The notes under the pieces are model-generated. The model saw only the letters and a list, made by a program, of their open reading frames with translations, did not search any database and was not told the origin of the DNA. Source: Pseudomonas sp. WS 5079 (GTDB taxonomy: Bacteria; Pseudomonadota; Gammaproteobacteria; Pseudomonadales; Pseudomonadaceae). Taken from it: DNA of 64,000 nucleotides. Below, in pieces: positions 1-7,975 of this stretch. Each line of letters begins with the position of its first letter. Position 1 is the first letter of the stretch. The position numbers and the translations under genes were made by a program. The stretch covers positions 186,001 through 250,000 of the forward strand of contig NZ_JAAQWN010000001.1 in the NCBI RefSeq assembly GCF_012985465.1, in the 5' to 3' direction.

Positions 1-541
1 CCGCTCGCAACACGTTGCCAACCGTTTTTGCATGACGGATGGCCATCTGAGTTGGGCTGGCCGGTGCCGTTACCTTGGATATCAGACCAGGTGACCCCAT
101 GCCCGCTGCAGGTGTTCCGCTCAGGGCGGGATCGAGCATGCCCGGCCTTAAAACCTTGCGATTAAACACGCCGGTGTACTCTTTCAGGCTGACCTGGACA
201 GTCGCGGCGGCGATCTGACCTACAGCCGTGCCACGGCGCAATGTGTTGCCGATATCGGTGATGACATAGGCGCCCAGGTACTCGCCACTGCCCATGACGA
301 AGGCCAGTGGTTCGCGCTTGCTCTTGGCCTCTCGCAACGCTCGCAGGCGCGCCTCGGGGTCACCCAACATCGGATGCAGGTCCATCGTCAGGTTGCAGGT
401 GTCCAAGCCCTCGCCAATCCACTCCAGCAGCGGTTTGCCCTGGATGCGCGCATGTTCCGCCCAGTCGGCGGTGCTGTTCTGCTCCAGGCCAGTGAGACCA
501 CCCGCGACCGTGAATTCGATATCACCCAGGATGGCGAACAT
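1..541 (-). CDS. Phage tail protein, P2 gpU-like (partial, runs off left edge)
   Basis: This frame starts at ATG 541-539, overlapping the tape-measure stop by one base (TGATG), and stays open to base 1, giving about 180 visible residues. The N-terminus (MFAILGDIEF), a HARIQGKP segment near residue 30 and an LHPMLGDPEARLRALR segment near residues 55-70 match the gpU/COG3499 tail family of P2-like phages as I know it. gpU acts at the end of contractile tail assembly. Its position directly after the tape measure is the usual P2 order, so gpX and gpD relatives would be expected next, beyond the window. Confidence 0.88.
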   Translation of the reverse strand, partial: MFAILGDIEFTVAGGLTGLEQNSTADWAEHARIQGKPLLEWIGEGLDTCNLTMDLHPMLGDPEARLRALREAKSKREPLAFVMGSGEYLGAYVITDIGNTLRRGTAVGQIAAATVQVSLKEYTGVFNRKVLRPGMLDPALSGTPAAGMGSPGLISKVTAPASPTQMAIRHAKTVGNVLRA

Positions 542-3276
542 CAGGCAATCCCCTCACCAGGTGCGCCGTAGCTACGGCGGCGTTTATCGTGGAAGTAGCG
601 GTCCATCATCTTCACAAAGTCGGGATACCCAGCCTGCAGCCCTTGCGTGACCTGCTCCCGCACATTGGGTCCGCCAGTCACATTGATTTGCGGGGAGTAT
701 TGAATAATAGGCGCCGCGCCCGCACCAGGTGCAGCGCCTGGACCACCCCCAAAACCTCCCATCATGCTTGCCCTGGACACATCAGCAGGATTTGGCGCTG
801 CATGGGTGGGTGCAGCCAGGTCAACCTTCGATTGAGCGGCCATCCCCAGCGCCGCCTTGCGCACCAGATCGGATTGGGAGGTGATGCCAATGGCCGCACC
901 CTGGCTAATGTTCGCGCCGTAACCTGCAAACACGCGGCTGGGTGAGTTGATCTTTAGGTCGCCGGTAAACCAACCTTTGATCGAGGTACCAATACCTACA
1001 ACACTGTCCTTGAGTGATCCGGCCATGTTGGTGATGCCGCTGATCAAACCTGTCACCAGCATCCCGCCGAACTCAGTGAACTTGCTCGGCAGCTCGACCC
1101 CGAAGTAACTCATTACCCCGGCAAAGGCACGGTAGAACAGGCCAACAGGTGAAAAGTTGGCTAGCAATGTTGTGACACCCGCCAAGCCGCCGTTGAAGGC
1201 TTTCGGGATTTCACTGACTCCTTCCAACAGCCAGCGCAGCGGGGTCAGAATTGCACTGATGGCACCGCCGACCACACGGCCAAACGTCACGCCAGAGCTG
1301 GCGACTCCCTCAAGGGCTTCGCCAGACATTTCCACCGGACTGAGCAGTTCGCCGAACCATTGAATAACGGGTTTGAGCAGCGCGCCCAATGCCGACAGTA
1401 GCGGCCTTAACGGAGCAAAGGCTGTTAGAAATGCACCGCTAATAGGCGCCAGCCCCTCCGTCAGGCCGTCGAAGAAACCGCCTACCCAGGCCTTTATTGG
1501 TTCCCAGTACTTATAAATGAGGAAGCCCGCCGCGACGATGCCCGCGATCCCTGCAATGATCCAACCTATCGGTGTTGCCGCGATGACACCGCCGAGAACG
1601 CCGAGAACTCCAGACAATCCAGGTATCGCTGCCGTCAGGCCTGTCACACCGGCAATGAAGGGGGCCAGCCGTGCTGATAGCAGTGCGCTGTTGAACAGAG
1701 CGATGCGACCAGAGGCCAACGAAAGCATGGTGCCGAAACCGTTAAGCGCCGTGGCGCCGAGGTTGAGACCATATTTAATGCCAATGATGCCTAGTTTCAG
1801 CGCGACAAAACCGGTCAACAGTTTGATCGTACCGATGATCAATCCGGCATTGTTTTCAGCCCATATGGAGAATGACCGCACTACCGGCACTGCAGCCTGA
1901 GTCAGTCCAACGAGCGATGGCAGAAGAATACTGCCAACCGTAATACCCAGGTCCGTGAGGCCTATTGTCAACGCCTTTAACTGCTCTTTGGCGCTGCCCA
2001 TTCGCATGGCCCAGTCGGTATCGCCCCCACCTTTATCTGCGGCACCTTTACTACCTTGTTGAATACTGGTGTTTTCATTCTGGTTGACTAACGCCGGGCG
2101 TACGTACCCCAGAACTTGCTGATCCGCAAACAGCGCTCCGAGCTTGTAAGCCTCGTCCAGGCGGGCCAGCGCCATATCTCGTTCTTGCTTATCCTTAATG
2201 TCCAGCGCCTTTCGATACCCTGCGGCTGCTGCAGGGGCCTCAGTGCCTAAATGGGCAGTGATTATTCGAATCATCCCGTCTGCTGGGGAAAGGCCTTCAC
2301 TGACCATATTTTTCATTGCGGATTGAAGGTCAATGCCTGATTTTGCAAATGCAGCAATTGTTTCAGGAGCAGTTAGTTTGTTCAGAAAGTTCTGGAAGTT
2401 GTTAGCAGCCTCGTCGTTGCTGCCAGCCCCCTTACGAGCTATTTGTAGCGATGCACCTATTTCCGCAACAGCACGCTCACCAGTAATACCTAATGCGGCG
2501 AACTGCGGAGCAAGTTTTGGAAGCCATTTTGCCATATCGGCAAGTTCGAACTGACCACTTTTGCCTGCATATGACAGCATGTTCATGGAGCGTTCGAACC
2601 CAGCCGAGGTAATGCCGAGACTATCGTTGAGCGCGAGCGCTACGGCACCCAAATCATTCATGCTTGCGCGTGTCGCGGTAGCGAATTTAGCCAATATGGG
2701 CGAGTAAGCCTCCAGCTCTTTTACCTCCGAAATGTTGCCAGCAATCAGCACTCCAATACCGTTTGCCAGCTCAGTTTGGGTCTGATTCCACCTCAGTGAC
2801 GATTCGCGCAAAACATCACTGAGGCCTTTTTCTTGGGCGTCATTGAATCCACCCGTGATGGCGGTATCGCGTACCTGGTCCTTGAACTCGATGGCGATCT
2901 TCGTCGCCTGGGCAATGGGAGCACCAACAACTGCAGCCGTCCCAATCGTCTCCATGGCCTCACTGCGAAGCTCAGAGCGCTCGTTTTTTAAGGTTTCACC
3001 CCGAGCAATGCTGGTGTTGAGGTTCTCTTGCTTTGACTTGAGCTGATCGATGGCGCGCCCGACCTGGTCATACTGGCGGCGCAGCCGTTCTACCCCGGTA
3101 CCGCCGCGTGCGATGGACGCGGACAACTCACTGCCAATCAGTTTTTGCTTGGCGGTCAGGCCATCTGTAGCGCGCCCCAGTTGGCCTACCGTCGACTTGG
3201 CCGAACTGAATGCAGCACTCAAACTGCCTGATACGGCGGCGCCGATTCTTAAACCGACCAGCACTTCATTTGCCAT
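541..3276 (-). CDS. Phage tail tape measure protein
   Basis: This 911-residue protein is the longest late gene and follows the tail chaperone pair, the invariant place for a tape measure. Residues 20-110 are charged and helical (coiled coil likely). Residues 430-640 hold several long hydrophobic, Gly/Ala-rich stretches typical of tape measures that insert in the host membrane. The C-terminal part is Pro/Gly/Ala-rich and ends with a basic segment (DKRRRSYG). It sets tail length and helps DNA enter the cell. The start ATG at 3276 follows the chaperone extension by about 100 bases. Length is within the range seen in Mu/P2-like phages, and no frameshift is visible. Confidence 0.92.
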   Translation of the reverse strand: MANEVLVGLRIGAAVSGSLSAAFSSAKSTVGQLGRATDGLTAKQKLIGSELSASIARGGTGVERLRRQYDQVGRAIDQLKSKQENLNTSIARGETLKNERSELRSEAMETIGTAAVVGAPIAQATKIAIEFKDQVRDTAITGGFNDAQEKGLSDVLRESSLRWNQTQTELANGIGVLIAGNISEVKELEAYSPILAKFATATRASMNDLGAVALALNDSLGITSAGFERSMNMLSYAGKSGQFELADMAKWLPKLAPQFAALGITGERAVAEIGASLQIARKGAGSNDEAANNFQNFLNKLTAPETIAAFAKSGIDLQSAMKNMVSEGLSPADGMIRIITAHLGTEAPAAAAGYRKALDIKDKQERDMALARLDEAYKLGALFADQQVLGYVRPALVNQNENTSIQQGSKGAADKGGGDTDWAMRMGSAKEQLKALTIGLTDLGITVGSILLPSLVGLTQAAVPVVRSFSIWAENNAGLIIGTIKLLTGFVALKLGIIGIKYGLNLGATALNGFGTMLSLASGRIALFNSALLSARLAPFIAGVTGLTAAIPGLSGVLGVLGGVIAATPIGWIIAGIAGIVAAGFLIYKYWEPIKAWVGGFFDGLTEGLAPISGAFLTAFAPLRPLLSALGALLKPVIQWFGELLSPVEMSGEALEGVASSGVTFGRVVGGAISAILTPLRWLLEGVSEIPKAFNGGLAGVTTLLANFSPVGLFYRAFAGVMSYFGVELPSKFTEFGGMLVTGLISGITNMAGSLKDSVVGIGTSIKGWFTGDLKINSPSRVFAGYGANISQGAAIGITSQSDLVRKAALGMAAQSKVDLAAPTHAAPNPADVSRASMMGGFGGGPGAAPGAGAAPIIQYSPQINVTGGPNVREQVTQGLQAGYPDFVKMMDRYFHDKRRRSYGAPGEGIA

Positions 3277-3372
3277 GGCGCGCTCTGTTTTTTTCGACTG
3301 ATTAAAGGTGTGCCGCCCGAAGATCCAGGAGGTACAAAAGGGGCTGGCAGTTGCGGTACTAGTTGAAGAAGA

Positions 3373-3600
3373 TCACCGGTTCATCCGCTCAATCGCCTCG
3401 TTACGGCGGGCAATCTCCTGGCGGCATACATCGGCCCAAAACCAGTACCGCTCCATGTCGAGCGCCTCGATCTCAGATGGTTGCATCCGAAGGACCATGA
3501 GGAGCGCTTCGTCCCAGGAATCCATCAGGCTCTTTTTCAGCCACTCCGTCCCGAAAGACATCGGCAGGGGGGGCTGGAGCGGCGGTGCCAATATTGGCAA
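3373..3600 (-). CDS. GpE-like tail chaperone extension, expected to be made by ribosomal frameshift
   Basis: This short frame overlaps the 3' end of the upstream chaperone gene in the +1 (equivalently -2) register. Its conserved-looking part (SWDEALLMVLRMQPSEIEALDMERYWFW..) resembles the P2 E' / Mu gp42 extension that sits between the tail tube and tape measure. The in-frame ATG has no good ribosome binding site. The frames meet at a run of seven C on the coding strand (3567-3573). The likely product is a fusion of roughly the first 107 residues of the upstream gene plus this tail. Both products act as tape-measure chaperones and are absent from virions. Confidence 0.75.
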   Translation of the reverse strand: MPILAPPLQPPLPMSFGTEWLKKSLMDSWDEALLMVLRMQPSEIEALDMERYWFWADVCRQEIARRNEAIERMNR

Positions 3601-3889
3601 TGATTTTGGCCAAGACGTCAGCGAGGTTTTTACCGTTCATCATCGCGTTCATTAAGTCGGTGACCGACTTGGCATCGGCAATGTCGAACTCGCCCAAATC
3701 CTCCAGGGTAATGCCCAGCATCTTGGCCGCGAGCATGTCTTCTTGAAGGTTTTGATCATTCGTGCCGCTTTGTGCGGCGCTAACATCTTTGCGCTTGAGG
3801 CGATTGATTGGCAACGAGCTGATCAGCACGCCAGCGGCGGAGGTGAAAGGGAATTTGAGGGGCAAGCTAAGTACTTCGGCCACGGTCAT
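3473..3889 (-). CDS. Phage tail assembly chaperone (E / gp41-like)
   Basis: A 138-residue protein starting at ATG 3889 with GGAG five bases upstream. It is the first gene after a late promoter-like dyad at 3952-3970. The N-terminus (MTVAEVLSLPLKFPFTSAAG) and the K-M-L-G-I-T-L-E-D-L core fit tail assembly chaperones of Mu/P2-like phages, which carry a DUF2765/gpE-type domain. The last 30 residues after the C7 tract are low in hydrophobic order, consistent with being read only in the unshifted product. It should bind the tape measure during tail assembly. Confidence 0.8.
   Translation of the reverse strand: MTVAEVLSLPLKFPFTSAAGVLISSLPINRLKRKDVSAAQSGTNDQNLQEDMLAAKMLGITLEDLGEFDIADAKSVTDLMNAMMNGKNLADVLAKIIANIGTAAPAPPADVFRDGVAEKEPDGFLGRSAPHGPSDATI
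3567..3573 (-). other. Candidate programmed frameshift site (C7 tract)
   Basis: On the coding (minus) strand the zero-frame codons GCC CCC CCT contain seven consecutive C. The downstream extension is in the +1/-2 register. A -2 shift, as known for Mu gp41/42, or a +1 slip at CCC-CCU would both join the two frames. This is inferred from frame geometry and the conserved arrangement of tail genes. Confidence 0.62.
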
Positions 3890-3951
3890 TACTCCAGGTT
3901 GATTGATTGCTCTAAAAGAGCCCTGAGTGTCGCGCCTGGCCGGGGTGTTGG

Positions 3952-3970
3952 CTTTTAATCGAGTTTAAAG
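3952..3970 (-). promoter_or_regulatory. Late-operon dyad, copy 1 (tail chaperone / tape measure operon)
   Basis: CTTTTAATCGAGTTTAAAG (plus strand) is an imperfect palindrome (CTTTnAA-N5-TTnAAAG). The identical 19-mer lies in front of the head operon and a one-base variant in front of the lysis operon. It lies 62 bases upstream of the chaperone start. It probably binds the phage late activator (Mor family) or forms the AT-rich part of the late promoter. Confidence 0.7.
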
Positions 3971-4044
3971 AAAACCCGACAAGCAGTTTCTCAATTCACA
4001 ATCGGCTGAGAGATACTTCCCGTATCAAACCGGGGGAGAAAGAT

Positions 4045-4497
4045 ATGAAGAGTGAAAACATTGAAAAATTCAACGACATCGTCGGAACGGTGCTTGGACA
4101 TCTCTACGCACGCTTTCCTGTACCAACCATCATTGACGCAGAACTCATTGGCATAAATACCGCGTGTGAAGTCGTTGAAGGGCCAGGAGGCGTCGGACAG
4201 ATTGTCGATAGAGATGATGAGGATGAGAGATTTTTTCTCCATACCGTAAGTTGGCTGGTCAGCGCCGGATTCGCTCAAGCCGGGCATCGAACCAGCTCTG
4301 CCTTCATTAACGTCGTTTTAACGAGTAAAGGGCTTGAGGTTCTCAAAGCCTATCCATCAAGTTTGACTGCCGGGCCGTCTATCGGGGATCAGCTACTGGG
4401 TGCTTCAAAAAGTGGAGCTACGGCATTACTACGATCAACCGTCAATGAAGCTCTGTCTTTGGGATGCAAGTACATCTCTCAAAGTGTTAGCTTTTAG
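4045..4497 (+). CDS. Moron of unknown function inside the tail module (winged-helix-like)
   Basis: A 150-residue protein encoded against the direction of all surrounding late genes, between the tail tube and the tail chaperone. A strong site (GGGGGAGA) precedes the ATG. Residues 60-105 (FLHTVSWLVSAGF.. then VVLTSKGLEVL) look like the last helix and wing of a winged-helix fold. The C-terminal 40 residues are Gly/Ala/Ser-rich with weak hydrophobicity. A hairpin terminator follows at 4511. Base composition looks less GC-rich than its neighbours. Its placement, own signals and opposite strand mark it as a moron, possibly expressed in the lysogen. No specific function can be assigned; superinfection exclusion or defence is only a guess. 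Confidence 0.75.
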   Translation: MKSENIEKFNDIVGTVLGHLYARFPVPTIIDAELIGINTACEVVEGPGGVGQIVDRDDEDERFFLHTVSWLVSAGFAQAGHRTSSAFINVVLTSKGLEVLKAYPSSLTAGPSIGDQLLGASKSGATALLRSTVNEALSLGCKYISQSVSF

Positions 4498-4510
4498 TCC
4501 TGCTAAAAGG

Positions 4511-4536
4511 GAAGCCCCGCACGATGGCGGGGCTTC
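4511..4536. terminator. Bidirectional hairpin terminator between moron and tail tube gene
   Basis: GAAGCCCCGC at 4511-4520 pairs perfectly with GCGGGGCTTC at 4527-4536 around a six-base loop. Read on the minus strand it is followed by CCCTTTT, giving a reasonable intrinsic terminator for the sheath/tube operon. It also lies 14 bases after the moron stop. A smaller hairpin (CTCCAA/TTGGAG) lies at 4556-4571. Confidence 0.75.
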
Positions 4537-4586
4537 TGGTTTGCCGTCCTGGCGGCTCCAATCCGTTGGAGCGATTCCTATCAGCC

Positions 4587-5111
4587 TTATGCCTGGCCGA
4601 TGTTCTTGCGGTACTTGGACAACTGATCTTCGCCGCCAACCTTGAAGATGTTGGACAGATAGTCCAGCAGAACAATCTCTTCACCGTTGAGCAACTGGCG
4701 CACATAAGTGGCTGAGAATGGCGTTTCGAACTTGCTGGGGTCACGTGGCTTGAAGCTGCCCAGGGCGTACTCCTTGAAAGTAACCGTCATGACGGTCACC
4801 AGCGGGATCTCGTCGACCAGGCCAGCACTGTTGAACACCTGGACGTTCGAACGACATTGCAACTGTACGCTCTTGAACGGTGCGGCCAGTTTTTTGGCCG
4901 CATCGTAGTAGAGGCTGTTCCAAACGATCTTGCCTTCCAGTTTGTCGATACCATCAGGCAGCTCGATCAGGCCGACCAGGCCAAGCCCCTGGTGGTCTGA
5001 CATCACTGCCTTTATGGTGCCCAGCTCAATCTCTTCGGCCCGGCCAAAATAGCTATTGCCGTCCAGGTAGATCGCCGCGTTGGCGATTCGATGTGCGCTA
5101 AAACCGGCCAT
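4587..5111 (-). CDS. Major tail tube protein (P2 FII-like)
   Basis: A 174-residue protein immediately after the sheath gene (stop and start adjacent), as in P2-like phages. The N-terminal MAGFSAHRIANAAIYLDGNS, the central GLVGLIELPDGIDKLEGKIVW and the C-terminal segment match the contractile-phage major tube family. It polymerises as the inner tube through which DNA passes. It is the last gene of its transcription unit, since a hairpin terminator follows about 50 bases downstream. Confidence 0.9.
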   Translation of the reverse strand: MAGFSAHRIANAAIYLDGNSYFGRAEEIELGTIKAVMSDHQGLGLVGLIELPDGIDKLEGKIVWNSLYYDAAKKLAAPFKSVQLQCRSNVQVFNSAGLVDEIPLVTVMTVTFKEYALGSFKPRDPSKFETPFSATYVRQLLNGEEIVLLDYLSNIFKVGGEDQLSKYRKNIGQA

Positions 5112-6536
5112 TTATGCGGCTCCCAGGTTGACCAGGTATTCCCCGGTGATTTCGGTTTCAAAGGTGCCGCGTTCAAATGGCAGAGGCACTGTCAGTTTGT
5201 AGTTGAACAGCAAATGCCCCGACTCGACTTGTGTCTGGGGGTTGCGCGTCGGGTCATACCAGCACTCGCCGCCCAGCAAAGCTTCGTCACCAATCAGCTT
5301 GCGGAAAAACTGGTTAACGCTTTCGGTGATGCTGGTGATCAACGAGTTGGTGATCGGTTTGTCGACGAACTGCAACGAGCTGTAGCGAATGGATTCGTCG
5401 ACCACGTCCTTGGTTCGGCGCACGTTTTCGAAGTTGCGCATGTGGGTTACGGTCGGCCAGGCCGCTGTCCGATTGCCCCAGAGACGCAAGCCGGTACCGA
5501 ACGAATTGAACACGGTGGTGATACCGTTTTCGTTGAGCAGATTCACTTCGCTGTTCGGGTCATCGACCCGCGCCGTCAAGGGTCGCTCCAGGCCGATGAC
5601 ACCCACCAGTTCCTGGTTGGAGCTGGAAGCCCAATACCCGGCATCGTTGTCCATCTTTGCCCGCAAACCGGCTGCCCGGATAGACAGCGGTTGCAGGCGC
5701 TCACCGTTGGTACGCGCGTCGTAGACCTTCACGTGTGGGTAGCACAGGCGCACCCGGTCACTGCTGGTATTGAAGTTGATGGAACCCATTGGGCCACGCC
5801 CCGCGATCACCTGCTGCACCGTGGTCCCGATGGGCGCATCGATGTAGGTGACGCCTCCCAGTTGGGTCGCCGAGGCGATCAGTTCGACGCTCACTGCGTT
5901 CAGGGTGCTAAAGCCTGGCGCAATGAAAATCTTGGGGAAAAAACCAAACAGGTTATAGCTGTCTGGAAAAGCCTTCAGACCGGTGCGTCGACCGGCCTGG
6001 GTGACTGTGCCGATGATATCGGCAGCCGTGACCTTGCTCGGATCTGCGTACGTGTAGTCAGCCTTAACTTTGCCTTTGGCCGGAATACCGCCTGAAGCAA
6101 TACGCGTGACACGGCCTGTCAGCATGTTTACCGAATAGTCTGCGTTTTCAGCAAAGGTGTTGGTGCCGTCCTCAGACTTCAGCACCAAGTGCAGCAATGC
6201 GCCATGCTCCAGCTGCAGCAGGTCGTTGTCACCGAACTGGCGGGGCTGGCCAGAGACTTCAGTGCGGTGAACTGCGGGATCAAGCACATTGACCACCAGT
6301 ACCGTCCCGGCGCCGAAGGCGTGAATGCCCGCAAGCGCTTCGGCAATGCTGAAGCCTGGCAGATCCGGGCCGAACTTTGCGTCGTCCACTTCACTCAACG
6401 ACAGTGTCAACTCGTTGACCGGACCAATGGGGGCAGTACCGACCAGGGCGATGACCGCCGACTTGACCACACGAATGGCCCGAGGGCCACGCTCGACCTC
6501 AGTGGTCTCAATACCATGTAAGAAATTGGCAGTCAT
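5112..6536 (-). CDS. Contractile tail sheath protein
   Basis: A 474-residue protein. The N-terminal half has the sheath core pattern (VVKSAVIALVGTAPIGPVNE.., then a central GxGTVLVVNV strand), and the C-terminal region (KLTVPLPFERGTFETEITGEY) matches the conserved end of P2 FI/Mu gpL-type sheaths. It forms the contractile cylinder, so this phage is a myovirus. The start codon overlaps the stop of the upstream small gene (ATGA), indicating translational coupling. Length is normal for the family. Confidence 0.92.
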   Translation of the reverse strand: MTANFLHGIETTEVERGPRAIRVVKSAVIALVGTAPIGPVNELTLSLSEVDDAKFGPDLPGFSIAEALAGIHAFGAGTVLVVNVLDPAVHRTEVSGQPRQFGDNDLLQLEHGALLHLVLKSEDGTNTFAENADYSVNMLTGRVTRIASGGIPAKGKVKADYTYADPSKVTAADIIGTVTQAGRRTGLKAFPDSYNLFGFFPKIFIAPGFSTLNAVSVELIASATQLGGVTYIDAPIGTTVQQVIAGRGPMGSINFNTSSDRVRLCYPHVKVYDARTNGERLQPLSIRAAGLRAKMDNDAGYWASSSNQELVGVIGLERPLTARVDDPNSEVNLLNENGITTVFNSFGTGLRLWGNRTAAWPTVTHMRNFENVRRTKDVVDESIRYSSLQFVDKPITNSLITSITESVNQFFRKLIGDEALLGGECWYDPTRNPQTQVESGHLLFNYKLTVPLPFERGTFETEITGEYLVNLGAA

Positions 6537-6793
6537 GCCGGTGTCTCCTGCTCAAAGTGATTGATGCCCTGCGCGGTGATCCGGCAGCTTTTAGGGTCGC
6601 GGTGGACAAGCTCCAGCTCTTCCAGAAACTCAAGAGCAAACGAACACTCTTCAGAGGCATGCCCTAGCGCATAGGTCAAGTCAGGCCAGTATCCGTTCTG
6701 CCCGGTCCTGCGTTTCTCATACAGCACGGCGAGAATGGCGCGACGGATGACCCGCTGGCGGGCGATGAACTCGCGGTCAATGGAGGCGCCCAT
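6533..6793 (-). CDS. Small conserved phage protein with winged-helix-like pattern
   Basis: An 86-residue protein translationally coupled to genes on both sides: it shares one base with the upstream gene and overlaps the sheath start by four bases. Its pattern (RRAILAVLYEKR..YWPDLTYALGHASEE..LEFLEELELVHRDPKSCRITAQG) reads as a small winged-helix fold. Position between the gp37-like protein and the sheath suggests a connector or tail completion role. Alternatively it is a small regulator. Function is not known to me. Confidence 0.7.
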   Translation of the reverse strand: MGASIDREFIARQRVIRRAILAVLYEKRRTGQNGYWPDLTYALGHASEECSFALEFLEELELVHRDPKSCRITAQGINHFEQETPA

Positions 6794-7056
6794 CAGCCTT
6801 TACCTCCCTTTTTTCCTTCGGTCGTGGGGGCCACAACAGGTTCCGGCGCGGGCAATTCTACGGGCGCTGTTTCAACTGCGACCTTTTTGGCCGATGGCAC
6901 CAGGAGCTTCAATTCCAACAGCACCTGGGTGTATTCGTGATCGGCAGGCAGCTCAACCGGTTTGCCAGGCTGCAACTGCACATCGAGCAGCTCACCGTCC
7001 ACACGCAGCGAGGCGCCACTCTGTGGACCGGTGTAAAGGTATTCGGTCAGTTTCAT
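6793..7056 (-). CDS. Small late structural-region protein, function unknown
   Basis: An 87-residue protein. Residues 1-55 form a compact, probably beta-rich domain (VDGELLDVQLQPGKPVELP). Residues 60-87 are Pro/Ala/Val-rich and end in a basic Gly/Lys tail. It overlaps the gp37-like gene by four bases and abuts the next gene, so it belongs to the head-tail joining operon. Many Mu-like phages carry an unannotated protein of this type here. Confidence 0.65.
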   Translation of the reverse strand: MKLTEYLYTGPQSGASLRVDGELLDVQLQPGKPVELPADHEYTQVLLELKLLVPSAKKVAVETAPVELPAPEPVVAPTTEGKKGGKG

Positions 7057-7541
7057 GGGTATTCCTCGAATTGGGCATCTGCTAACAGCGGGCCGGATTC
7101 AGGCCCCATGGTTTGCAATTGGACGGCGCGGGTGGCGATGGTTAAGCCGTATTGCCAAACTCCTTGCACCTGACCAATGAAGAACTCAGCCGTAGGGCGA
7201 CACGCCATGTCGCAGTGCGGCGGTTTCCAGCCGGTCAGGCACTCACGAATCCGGTCCAGGTAACTGGTGGCACCATCGACGCCGTGTAGCTGACGAAAAA
7301 TCAGGGTCAACTGAAAGTTCATGTTGCGGGCCTGAAACACTGCGTCAGTGGCCTCCGACGCTCCAAAGGTAGATTTGCCATAAGCCACCAGGATCGCGCC
7401 AACGGCATGGTTGAGCCGATAAATCACTGGGTTTTCAGGAAACAACTCGATGGCCAGCTCAAGATCAAACGCCACCTGCAGCCTGCTGATAAAGGCATCG
7501 AGCAGCTGCTCGGTTTGCGTTTTCGGTTTGTCCCCGACCAT
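7053..7541 (-). CDS. Mu gp37-like head-tail joining protein
   Basis: About 162 residues (167 if the upstream ATG at 7556 is used). The internal ATG at 7541 overlaps the previous stop as TAATG and is preferred. The sequence (ELAIELFPENP..YRLNHAVGAILVAYG..NFQLTLIFRQLHG) matches the Gp37 family of Mu-like phages. It follows the gp36-like gene as in Mu and probably acts in tail terminator or head-tail joining. Operon coupling continues on both sides. Confidence 0.83.
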   Translation of the reverse strand: MVGDKPKTQTEQLLDAFISRLQVAFDLELAIELFPENPVIYRLNHAVGAILVAYGKSTFGASEATDAVFQARNMNFQLTLIFRQLHGVDGATSYLDRIRECLTGWKPPHCDMACRPTAEFFIGQVQGVWQYGLTIATRAVQLQTMGPESGPLLADAQFEEYP

Positions 7542-7972
7542 TAGTAGCGCTTCCATTGGTCATCACTGAACTGATGGCGACGAGCGCGAACCCGAATTTC
7601 TCCAGGCTCTGGCGCCGCCTCGCCGGTAGACATGCCAAGCGTCACTACGCCATCGCGAATACTCTCCAGGAGCTTGATGGTGTCTTTGCGGCTATCCTTA
7701 ACCGCATCCGGTACCGTGCCTTCGGGCCTGCGCTGGTACAACCAATATCGCGCCAGGTACATCGCGGCATCCCGCAGAACGGTCGGCACAGGATCGAGTG
7801 GTAGGTTGTAACGGCCTCGCAAAAAACCGTCTACCAACTCCTCGGCCTGGCGCACACCGTCCTCGATCACGGCTTCGTTGGGCTGTCTCGCGGCGGGATC
7901 GTCGTTGGACAGCTGGATTAGCGTGCGCTCAGGAATGGCACTGCCAATATCCGCACGGGTGCAGTAACGCAT
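7541..7972 (-). CDS. Mu gp36-like protein (DUF1320), head-tail connector
   Basis: A 143-residue protein. The start (MRYCTRADIGSAIPERTLIQLS), the VDGFLRGRYNLPL segment and the ARYWLYQRR helix are hallmarks of DUF1320/gp36. It probably acts as a head completion adaptor. It begins three bases after the capsid gene stop. Confidence 0.9.
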   Translation of the reverse strand: MRYCTRADIGSAIPERTLIQLSNDDPAARQPNEAVIEDGVRQAEELVDGFLRGRYNLPLDPVPTVLRDAAMYLARYWLYQRRPEGTVPDAVKDSRKDTIKLLESIRDGVVTLGMSTGEAAPEPGEIRVRARRHQFSDDQWKRY

Positions 7973-7975
7973 GGC

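Noticed and set aside
3991..4287. 98-codon minus-strand frame opposite the moron
   Set aside because: The plus-strand moron has a strong ribosome site, terminator and protein-like sequence; this frame has none of these.
5091..6095. 334-codon plus-strand frame inside the sheath gene
   Set aside because: It mirrors a well-supported sheath gene, has no ribosome site and low-complexity Arg/Gly/Val-rich translation typical of an antisense frame in GC-rich DNA.
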